Source: an uncultured Gemmatimonadota bacterium (lineage in GTDB: Bacteria > Gemmatimonadota > Gemmatimonadetes > Longimicrobiales > Longimicrobiaceae). From it: a DNA stretch of 33,808 nt. Made by a program: the position numbers and the translations under genes. Location: the NCBI GenBank assembly GCA_902805735.1, contig CADCTW010000222.1, positions 1 through 33,808 of the forward strand, written 5' to 3'. Under the pieces are notes generated by a model that did not search any database, had not been told where the DNA came from, and worked only from the letters and a program-made list of their open reading frames with translations. Positions 17,318 to 24,064 of the stretch are shown here, one piece after another (the stretch's first letter is position 1; every line of letters begins with the position of its first letter).

Positions 17318-18964
17318 ATGATCGAAGACCTCTGGTACCGGAACACCGTCGTCTACAGCCTGGACCTGGAGACCTTCCAGGACTCCGACGGCGACGGCGT
17401 GGGCGACTTCGAGGGGCTGGTGCGGCGGCTGGACTACCTGGACGCGCTGGGGGTGGGCACCCTCTGGCTCGCCCCCTTCCAGCCCTCGCCCAACCGCGAC
17501 AACGGGTACGACATCGCGGATTTCTACGGGGTCGATCCGCGCCACGGCTCGGGCGGCGACTTCGTGGAGTTCGTGCACCAGGCGCGGAAGCGGGGGATCA
17601 AGGTGGTCATCGACCTGGTGGCCAACCACACCTCGGACAAGCACCGCTGGTTCCAGGAAGCGCGGCGCGACCCGGAGTCCCGCTACCGCGACTGGTACGT
17701 GTGGTCGAAAAAGAGGCCCTCGGACTGGGACGAGGGAATGGTGTTTCCGGGAGTGCAGAAGTCCACCTGGACGCTGGATCCGGTGGCGGGGGAGTACTAC
17801 TTCCACCGCTTCTACCCGCACCAGCCCGACCTCAACGTGCAGAACCCGGAGGTGCGCGCCGAGATCCGCCGCATCATGGGCTACTGGCTGGAGCTGGGGG
17901 TGGATGGGTTCCGGGTGGACGCGGTGCCCTTCATCCTGGAGAACGCCGCCCCCGGCCCCGCCCACCCCACGCTCAACTTCGACTACCTGTTCGAGATGCG
18001 CCGCTTCGCCCAGTGGCGGCGGGGCGACTCGGTGCTGCTGGGGGAGGCCAACGTGGAGCCCCCGGAGCACCGCAAGTTCTTTGGCGCGGAGGGCGGCGGG
18101 CTGCAGATGATGTTCAACTTCTGGGTCAACCAGCACCTTTTCCTGGCCCTGGCCACCGGCGACACCCGCCCCCTGGCCGATTCGCTGCGCGCCACCCGCC
18201 ACCTGCCCCACGGGTGCCAGTGGGCGCACTTCCTCCGCAACCACGACGAGCTGGACCTGGGCCGCCTTACCGAAGAGCAGCGCGAGGCCGTCTTCGCGAA
18301 GTTCGCCCCGGAGGAGGGGATGCGGCTCTACGGGCGCGGCATCCGCCGGCGGCTGGGGCCCATGCTGGGCGATCCGCGGCGCGTGGAGCTGGCCAACAGC
18401 CTGATGTTCTCCCTCCCGGGCACCCCCGTGATCCGCTACGGCGACGAGATCGGGATGGGCGACGACCTGCGCCTCCCGGAGCGCGAGGCCGTGCGCACCC
18501 CCATGCAGTGGTCGGACGAGGCGCAGGGCGGCTTCTCCACCGCCGCCAGGACGGTGCACCCGGTGCTGGACGAGGGCCCGCACGGTTACCCGCGCGTCAA
18601 CGTCGCCGCCCAGCAGCGCGACCCCGGCTCGCTGCTGCGCTGGCACATGCGCATGATCCGCCTGCGCAAGCAGTGCCCCGAGATCGGCTGGGGCGACTGG
18701 ACGCTGCTGCGCACCGGCACCCCCGAGGTGCTCGCGCTGCGCTACGACTGGCGCGGCGGCTCCGTCGTCGTCCTCCACAACTTCGCCGACCGCGCCCGCG
18801 AGCTCCGCCTGCGCCCCGGCGCCGATCTCCTCACCGACCTCATCGCCGAGGAATCCTCCCGCGCCGACGCGTCCGGCACCCACAAGATCTTGCTGGATGG
18901 CTACGGGTATCGCTGGTTCCGCGCGGGCGGCCTCAACGACGCGATTCAGCGCACCAGGACGTAA
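17318..18964 (+). CDS. treS: Trehalose-synthase-like GH13 (maltose alpha-D-glucosyltransferase)
   Basis: A 548-residue GH13 protein with the sequence style of TreS, which interconverts maltose and trehalose. It has MIEDLWYRNTVVYSLDLE, DSDGDGVGDFEGL, and NHTSDKHRWFQEAR. Catalytic residues are nucleophile D201 (GFRVDAVPF), acid/base E243 (LLGEANVE) and D310 in LRNHDEL. The segment IRRRLGPML plus SLPGTPVIRYGDEIGMGD and VRTPMQWS is characteristic of TreS. The length matches TreS without a fused maltokinase. The start MIEDLWYR follows family N-termini. It is divergent from the AAA ATPase gene across 238 bp. An alternative is a hydrolytic relative of TreS; no otsA/otsB, treY/treZ or maltokinase is in the window. 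Confidence 0.88.
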   Translation: MIEDLWYRNTVVYSLDLETFQDSDGDGVGDFEGLVRRLDYLDALGVGTLWLAPFQPSPNRDNGYDIADFYGVDPRHGSGGDFVEFVHQARKRGIKVVIDLVANHTSDKHRWFQEARRDPESRYRDWYVWSKKRPSDWDEGMVFPGVQKSTWTLDPVAGEYYFHRFYPHQPDLNVQNPEVRAEIRRIMGYWLELGVDGFRVDAVPFILENAAPGPAHPTLNFDYLFEMRRFAQWRRGDSVLLGEANVEPPEHRKFFGAEGGGLQMMFNFWVNQHLFLALATGDTRPLADSLRATRHLPHGCQWAHFLRNHDELDLGRLTEEQREAVFAKFAPEEGMRLYGRGIRRRLGPMLGDPRRVELANSLMFSLPGTPVIRYGDEIGMGDDLRLPEREAVRTPMQWSDEAQGGFSTAARTVHPVLDEGPHGYPRVNVAAQQRDPGSLLRWHMRMIRLRKQCPEIGWGDWTLLRTGTPEVLALRYDWRGGSVVVLHNFADRARELRLRPGADLLTDLIAEESSRADASGTHKILLDGYGYRWFRAGGLNDAIQRTRT

Positions 18965-18985
18965 TCGTCGGCGCGGCATTGCCCG

Positions 18986-19107
18986 GCGACTGAAGTCGCG
19001 GCAACAACAGCACGAAGTCCCCCTGCGGGGATTGGGTAGTCCGGCTGATGCTGAAGGCCAGTCCGCGAAGGCGGACTTCGTGCCGTTGTTGCAGCGAATT
19101 TATTCGC
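18986..19107. repeat. Repeat B, full imperfect palindrome
   Basis: The same organisation as 9965-10088: GCGACTGAAGTCGCGGCAAC at the left, CACGAAGTCC then CCTGCGGGG, a central spacer, and the complementary GGACTTCGTG...GTTGTTGCAGCGA at the right. It starts 21 bp after the treS stop codon. Confidence 0.88.
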
Positions 19108-19130
19108 CCGCAACGGGGCACCCGCGAGCC

Positions 19131-19181
19131 ACAGAGGCACAGAGACCAACTCATCTCTGTGCCTCTGTGTCTCTGTGTGAG
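19131..19181. repeat. Repeat A, hairpin with shortened left arm
   Basis: A left arm truncated to ACAGAGGCACAGAG, a 10 nt loop (19145-19154) and a full right arm (19155-19181). It lies between convergent treS and brkB, and brkB terminates inside its loop (TGA at 19153-19151). Confidence 0.88.
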
Positions 19182-20068
19182 CCTTCTTCTTCTTCGGGAA
19201 GCTCCTTGGGCTCGGCGTCGCCGTGGCGGGGGCGGGCGCGCTGGATGGCGGCGTTGAGCTCGGCGCCCAGGAGGAGGATCAGGGAAGAAAGGTAGAAGTA
19301 GGTGAGGAGGACGATGATGGCGCCGACGCTGCCGTAGGTGACGCTGAAGCGGCCCAGGTTCTCCACGTACCAGCGGAAGCCGAGCGAAACCAGGCCCCAG
19401 AGCGCAACCGCCAGAACGGAGCCGGGGATGACGAGGGCCACGCGCTGGCGCACGTTGGGCATCGCCAGGTACACCAGGAAGACGCCCGCCACGGCCCCCG
19501 CGATCGCCAGCGGCACCCGCAGCAGCGAGACGGCGTCGTGCACCATCGCGGAGGCACCCATCTGCCGCAGCACCCAGTGCGACGCCCGCGGCCCGAACAC
19601 CATCAGCCCCGTCGCCAGCACCACCAGCGTGCCGGACGCCAGAGTATACGCGAACGAATACAGGTACACCTTCCACCAGGCGCGCCCCTCGCACACCTCG
19701 TACGCCTTGTTCAGCGCGTTCATCGCCGAGCGCACGCCCCCCGACGCGATCCACAGCGTCGTGAGGATGCCCAGGGAAAGGAGCCCGGCCTGGCGCTGGC
19801 CGCGGATCTCGCCCACCACCTGCTCCACCTGCGCGTACGCGTCCCCCGGCAGGAAGGCGCGGCCCTGGACGAGCAGCCACTGGAAGAGCTCCGGCTGCTC
19901 CAGGAAGCTGAAGAGGGCCAGCAGGAAGATGGCGAAGGGGAAGAGCGCGTAGAGGGCCTGGTACGCCACGGCCGCCGCGTACGTCGGCATGTCGTCGCGC
20001 ATGAAGCCGGCAAACGTCTCGGCCGCGACCGTCCGCAGCCGGAGTCCTCGGAACCCGGGAAACGCCAT
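19151..20068 (-). CDS. YihY/BrkB-family inner membrane protein
   Basis: A 305-residue polytopic membrane protein of the family once misnamed RNase BN. About six hydrophobic segments are visible, among them LYALFPFAIFLLALFSF, a SFAYTLASGTLVVLATGLMVF stretch, LAIAGAVAGVFLVYLA and IIVLLTYFYLSSLILLLGAEL. The family hallmarks AYQALYALFPFAIF, ASGGVRSAMNALNKAYE and TYGSVGAIIVLLTYFY are present. The function is unknown in general. The start MAFPGFRGL was chosen because upstream codons are Arg/Gly-rich and non-conserved. The last nine codons (SHRDTEAQR) and the stop come from a repeat A copy, so the native C-terminus has been replaced or extended. Confidence 0.93.
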   Translation of the reverse strand: MAFPGFRGLRLRTVAAETFAGFMRDDMPTYAAAVAYQALYALFPFAIFLLALFSFLEQPELFQWLLVQGRAFLPGDAYAQVEQVVGEIRGQRQAGLLSLGILTTLWIASGGVRSAMNALNKAYEVCEGRAWWKVYLYSFAYTLASGTLVVLATGLMVFGPRASHWVLRQMGASAMVHDAVSLLRVPLAIAGAVAGVFLVYLAMPNVRQRVALVIPGSVLAVALWGLVSLGFRWYVENLGRFSVTYGSVGAIIVLLTYFYLSSLILLLGAELNAAIQRARPRHGDAEPKELPEEEEGSHRDTEAQR

Positions 20069-20388
20069 CCACCCGCCACCGTTCGGGAATGCGCCGTGAG
20101 CTCGCCGGGCACTTCCAGCGCCGCGCCCAACTGCCGACGCGCGAGTTCCGGGCCAGCCTCGCGGTGCGGAATGGCCCTTGCGGACACATCGTTTCCGGGG
20201 AAGCCGGGTGCCCGCCATCGCCCGGACCCGTGTTCCGCAACAGGGTGCACCGGCTCGCGCCTCCTGATGCGGAACCGCGAAGCCCCGGCGCGGCGGTTGC
20301 TAGTTGCCGCGGCGTCCGTCCGAACGTACCCGTCCGCGAGCTGGAGCCCCGCGTACATCCCGAGCGCCTACCTCCCACCGAGCCGCCG
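20069..20388. other. Divergent intergenic region, no gene seen
   Basis: 320 bp between brkB (minus) and the ATP-grasp fusion gene (plus). Reading frames continue through it but encode Arg/Pro-rich, unconserved sequence. I see no convincing promoter hexamers, hairpins or repeats, although promoters for both genes should be here. Confidence 0.6.
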
Positions 20389-22662
20389 ATGGGCCCAACG
20401 ACCGATCAGAGTCTTACCTGCTACGTGAGCGGCGTGCACAGCGGCCCCAACCCGTCGCCCGGGCTTGGGGTTGCGCGCTCCCTGCGGCAGGCGTTTCCGC
20501 ACGCGCGGCTGGTGGCGGTGGATTACAGCGTGGAAAGCTCGGGGCTGCACACGGACGTCTTCGACGACGTGTGGGTGCAGCGCCCGTGGAAGGAGATGCG
20601 CCTTCCCGTCTACCAGGCCGCCATCCAGGAGGTGCTGGACGGGGGCGCCCTCTGGTTTCCCGGGCAGGACCTGGAGGTGGAGTGGCTGGCCGGCTGCCTC
20701 AGGGACCCTTCGCGCGCCCTGCTCCCCGGGAGCGAGGCCCTGCGCCGCGTGGGGAAGCCGGACATCCGCGCCGCAGAGCGGCTGCCGGTGACGGTGCCCG
20801 AGTACGTGGGGATCGAGCGGTCGGACTGGGACCTCCACGCCTTCTGCCGCGAGCACGGGTGGCGCGTGTGGATGAAGGGGCCCAACTACGAGGCCATGCG
20901 GGTGCGCGACTGGCCCTCGTTCCGCCACGCCCGCTCCTTCATGCAGGAGCTGTGGGGGACGGAGCAGCTCTTCGTGCAGCGCCACGTGACGGGCACCGAA
21001 GAGTCGGTGGCGTTCTGCGCCTACCAGGGGGAGATGCTGGACTGCGTGCACCTGCGCAAGCACACGCAGACGGTGGAGGGAAAGACGTGGGCCGGCGCCG
21101 TCACCGAGGTGGAGCCCTCGTTCGCCGAGCCGCTGCGTGCCCTGGTGGCCGAGCTGAACTGGACGGGCGGCGGCGAGCTGGAGTACGTGCGGGCGCCGGA
21201 CGGCACCATGCACCTGATCGACTGGAACCCGCGCTTCCCCGCCTGGATCCACGCCGCCTCCTTCGCCGGGCACAACCTGCCGGCGCTGCTGGTGCAGGCC
21301 GCCGGCGCGGGAACGCCGGCGGCGTCGCCGTACCTCACCAACCAGTTCACGCGCGTGGTGATGGAGGTGCCCGTGCGCCCCACGCACCCGCTCCCCCCCG
21401 TGCGCGAGGCCAACGACGAGTGGCGCGTGGGCTCCAAGCACCCCTCGGGGATGACGGAGCTGGCCCGCCGCCTGGGGGAGAATGGCGGTTCGGACGAGCC
21501 GGTGCAGCGACACGCCGCCCCGCCCGCCCCCGCGCTGCAGCGCGACCTGGACGACGCCGGGGTGCAGGAGATGGAGACGCCGCGGCGGATGATCCTTCCC
21601 CGCACCGCCCGCGACCGCTTCGCGCAGGTGGAGGCGGTGCTGGCGGCGCAGCCGGGCGGGCCGGTGGAGCTGGGCTTCGGCTACAGCGTCAAGACCAACC
21701 CGCACCCCACCCTGCTGTCGCTGGCGGACGGGGCCGGGATGTTCGCCGAGGTGATCAGCGCGGCCGAGATGCGCCGGGCGCTGGCGCACGGCTTCCCGGC
21801 CGAGCGCATCATCCTCAACGGCCCCGCCTCGCAGTGGCCCGCCGGCGACCCCGCCGACGGCGAGCTGATGGCCGCCTTCGCCGACTCGCCGCAGGCGTTC
21901 GAGCGCTGGATGTGCCACGGCCCGCCCGCCGCGCGCTACCTGGGCATCCGCCTGCGCCCTGTGAACTTCGACTCGCGCTTCGGCAGCGGGCTCAAGAGCG
22001 TGGAGCGCTTCGCGGAGATCGTGAAGCTGCTCAAGGCGATGCCCGGCGGCCAGGAGATGGGGCTGCACTTCCATTTCGCCAGCGACGTGCTGGGGCCGGC
22101 GCGGTGGCGCGAGGTGTTCGAGGGCGTGGTGCAGTGGGCCTCGGCCATCGAGCAGAGCGTGGGGCGCCCCGTGAAGGTGCTGGACATGGGCGGCGGCTTC
22201 TTCCCCGACGACTTCGACAGCGAGCTCGTTCCGCGCCTGGGCGAGATGACCGCGGCGGCGCGGGCGGCGCTCCCGGAGCTGGAGCGCTTCTTCCTGGAGC
22301 CGGGGAAGGCGATGGCGCAGCCCACCATGGCGCTGGCCACCACCGTCCTGGAGGTCCGCAAGAGCCGCAAGGGCGGGGTGGAGGCGGTGGTGGACGCGGC
22401 CATCTCGGACCTGCCCATGGCGCCCTTCTACCCCCACCGCGTCTACCGCCAGAACCGGCGCGGCGAGTGGGAGGGCGTGGGCGGCGGGCGCGACCGGCTG
22501 GTGGGGCGCATCTGCATGGAGACGGACATCCTGGCCAGCGACCTGGCGCTCCCCGAGGGGATTCGCGAGGGAGACCGGCTGGTGATCGGGGACGCGGGCG
22601 CGTACGACGCCAGCATGGCCTACAACTTTGGACGGGGGATCCTGGACGATGCGTGCTGCTGA
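20389..22662 (+). CDS. ATP-grasp ligase fused to fold-III PLP decarboxylase
   Basis: A 757-residue two-domain protein. Residues ~1-330 look like an ATP-grasp ligase: a strand-rich N-lobe, the ATP-binding region RVWMKGPNYEAM, and the metal site LIDWNPRFP (D278, N280). A linker (~340-400) leads to an alanine-racemase/ornithine-diaminopimelate-decarboxylase type PLP domain: Schiff-base lysine K435 in GYSVKTNPHP, FAEVISAAEMRRAL, HFHFASD, the glycine loop VLDMGGGFFPDDF, FLEPGKAM, the decarboxylase cysteine C709 in GRICMETDILASD and GAYDASMAYNFGRG. The order suggests activation or ligation of an amino acid followed by decarboxylation, as done by separate BtrJ and BtrK in butirosin biosynthesis. That parallel is inference. 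The start MGPTTDQS was chosen without a strong ribosome site. It overlaps the next gene by 14 bp. Confidence 0.9.
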   Translation: MGPTTDQSLTCYVSGVHSGPNPSPGLGVARSLRQAFPHARLVAVDYSVESSGLHTDVFDDVWVQRPWKEMRLPVYQAAIQEVLDGGALWFPGQDLEVEWLAGCLRDPSRALLPGSEALRRVGKPDIRAAERLPVTVPEYVGIERSDWDLHAFCREHGWRVWMKGPNYEAMRVRDWPSFRHARSFMQELWGTEQLFVQRHVTGTEESVAFCAYQGEMLDCVHLRKHTQTVEGKTWAGAVTEVEPSFAEPLRALVAELNWTGGGELEYVRAPDGTMHLIDWNPRFPAWIHAASFAGHNLPALLVQAAGAGTPAASPYLTNQFTRVVMEVPVRPTHPLPPVREANDEWRVGSKHPSGMTELARRLGENGGSDEPVQRHAAPPAPALQRDLDDAGVQEMETPRRMILPRTARDRFAQVEAVLAAQPGGPVELGFGYSVKTNPHPTLLSLADGAGMFAEVISAAEMRRALAHGFPAERIILNGPASQWPAGDPADGELMAAFADSPQAFERWMCHGPPAARYLGIRLRPVNFDSRFGSGLKSVERFAEIVKLLKAMPGGQEMGLHFHFASDVLGPARWREVFEGVVQWASAIEQSVGRPVKVLDMGGGFFPDDFDSELVPRLGEMTAAARAALPELERFFLEPGKAMAQPTMALATTVLEVRKSRKGGVEAVVDAAISDLPMAPFYPHRVYRQNRRGEWEGVGGGRDRLVGRICMETDILASDLALPEGIREGDRLVIGDAGAYDASMAYNFGRGILDDACC

Positions 22663-23251
22663 GCCCTGCCCGGAGTCGGCGCCCTGGGAGCACTTCCACC
22701 CCTCGGTGATCGCCCACCACGGCGCGGAGTGCTGCGACGTGGCGCGCGCCTGGTACACGGCCATGGACCGCTCCATGTGGCGCGGCCACGGCGGACCGTC
22801 GTGGATCTCGCAACGCTTCCCCTGGGGCCCTAGCCGGTGGCCGCTGCACTGGTGCGAGGCCATGGAGGCGGAGGAGCTGGACTGCGGCGCCCACGCGGCG
22901 CTGAGCATCGAGGCGTTCCGCGCGCGCGGCATCCGCGTGGTGCCGGTGCAGCTGGTGCAGCGCCAGGAGGTGCACCACCTTCCCCACTGGCACGACCGCT
23001 GGGGCCAGGCCGACGCGTCGCCCGAGTGGGCGCGCGCGGGCGCGTGCTACCACGAGTCGTGCGCCACCATCGAGGACGGCCGCGCCGAGGTGTGGGACCC
23101 CACCATCGGGGCCTGGCTCACCCCGCACCACATGCACGGCATCCGCAGCGTCGCCGCCGTCCGCATCGGCGGGCCCGTGCAGTCCGACGAGGTGGTGTCG
23201 TGGCGCGGGCTGCCGCTGCGGATGGGGGTGTGGGCGACGCCCGCTTTGTGA
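22649..23251 (+). CDS. Putative Cys-His-Asp (transglutaminase-like) protein
   Basis: A 200-residue protein not matched to a named family. It has a possible cysteine-hydrolase/transferase triad in the order and style of transglutaminase-like folds: C79 in LDCGAHAALS at a helix start, H135 in ACYHESCATIEDG, and D150 in VWDPTIGAWL. It is rich in Trp and His and has no signal peptide. The ATG lies inside the end of the ATP-grasp/decarboxylase gene, with GGGGGA upstream, so the two are coupled and probably act on the same substrate. Acyl or peptidyl transfer of the decarboxylated product would fit, but this is inference; a structural role cannot be excluded. Confidence 0.85.
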   Translation: MRAAEPCPESAPWEHFHPSVIAHHGAECCDVARAWYTAMDRSMWRGHGGPSWISQRFPWGPSRWPLHWCEAMEAEELDCGAHAALSIEAFRARGIRVVPVQLVQRQEVHHLPHWHDRWGQADASPEWARAGACYHESCATIEDGRAEVWDPTIGAWLTPHHMHGIRSVAAVRIGGPVQSDEVVSWRGLPLRMGVWATPAL

Positions 23252-23252
23252 A

Positions 23253-23316
23253 TCTCACACGGAGACACAGAGGCACAGAGATGAATTCGTCTCTGTGCCT
23301 CTGTGTCTCTGTGTGA
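23253..23316. repeat. Repeat A, full hairpin
   Basis: Left arm 23253-23280, 10 nt loop 23281-23290, right arm 23291-23316, with one mismatch (CACACGGAG). It begins 1 nt after the stop codon of the Cys-His-Asp gene. No T-run follows. Confidence 0.92.
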
Positions 23317-23321
23317 CCCTG

Positions 23322-23346
23322 CCGTGCGGGAGCGGAAACCGCACGG
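23322..23346. repeat. Perfect 8-bp stem-loop
   Basis: CCGTGCGG (23322-23329) pairs exactly with CCGCACGG (23339-23346) across a 9 nt loop. It lies right after the repeat A hairpin in the 193 bp before the next plus-strand gene. It lacks a T-run, so its role as a terminator is doubtful. Confidence 0.55.
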
Positions 23347-23444
23347 TATGGCGCAATCGTACGTGTGCCCTTGCGGATTGTAGCAGTTGTCGCACACACT
23401 TGAGAACTTTCGCCCCTGCCGGGCCCCTCCAGCCGCAGCATCCA

Positions 23445-23993
23445 ATGGCTCACTCCGCGCCCACCCCCGCCGAAGTTTTTTACGAGGTCTTCCTGTCGCA
23501 CGTCCCGCAGTCGGGGCGGGTGGCACCCATGCGCCACGACTCGGACCAGTACAGCCCCATCTTCAAGGCGCTGGAGGCGGCGGAGACGCGCGCCCTGCGC
23601 TACGCCCGCAACGCGCTGGGCCTGCCAGGCTACCAGGCCATCGGGATGGTGGCCCGCATGGGCGCCGAGCTCGCCCGCTGGTCGCGCGAGGACGGCACCG
23701 ACCGCACCGCGCTGAAAGGCCGGCTCGCGAACGCGGCGGGCGGCCTCCGGCCCCATTGGGACCGCACCGGCCTGCTGGTCGCCGCGCTGATGCACCCGCA
23801 CCCGCTCCTCAAGGACCTGCCGTGCACGCCGGCCGTGGAGTACGACGAGGGCGGCCTGCGCGCCGAGTGCGGGGAGATGAAGGCGTCGGTGCAGGCCCCC
23901 GGCTGGTACCTCCCGGTCGAGCCGGACCATGCGCGCATGCTCGCCCTGGACCTGGCGCTGCAGCTCAGGGAGCAGTTCGACGAACCTGAATAA
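23445..23993 (+). CDS. Hypothetical protein, mostly helical
   Basis: A 182-residue protein of unrecognised family. It appears helical and soluble (FKALEAAETRALRYARNA, GYQAIGMVARMGAELARW), with a C-terminal strand/helix portion (GWYLPVEPDHARMLALDL). No signal peptide, membrane segment or catalytic motif is apparent. It follows the ATP-grasp/Cys-His-Asp pair by 193 bp on the same strand but is separated from it by two hairpins, so it is probably an independent unit. It converges on uvrA. The start at MAHSAPTPAEVF is the first ATG with plausible protein sequence after it. Confidence 0.75.
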   Translation: MAHSAPTPAEVFYEVFLSHVPQSGRVAPMRHDSDQYSPIFKALEAAETRALRYARNALGLPGYQAIGMVARMGAELARWSREDGTDRTALKGRLANAAGGLRPHWDRTGLLVAALMHPHPLLKDLPCTPAVEYDEGGLRAECGEMKASVQAPGWYLPVEPDHARMLALDLALQLREQFDEPE

Positions 23994-24000
23994 CAGCGGG

Positions 24001-24064
24001 CTCACACAGAGACACAGAGGCACAGAGGTTGTTTCATCTCTGTGCCTCTGTGTCTCTGTGTGAG
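24001..24064. repeat. Repeat A, full hairpin
   Basis: Perfectly paired arms (24001-24027 and 24038-24064) around a 10 nt loop, 8 bp after the 23445-23993 stop. The converging uvrA reads through the right arm and stops in the loop (TGA at 24036-24034). Confidence 0.93.

Noticed and set aside
19151..20068. Ribonuclease BN
   Set aside because: The historic name for the YihY/BrkB family is an error; the protein is clearly polytopic membrane and no nuclease motif is present.
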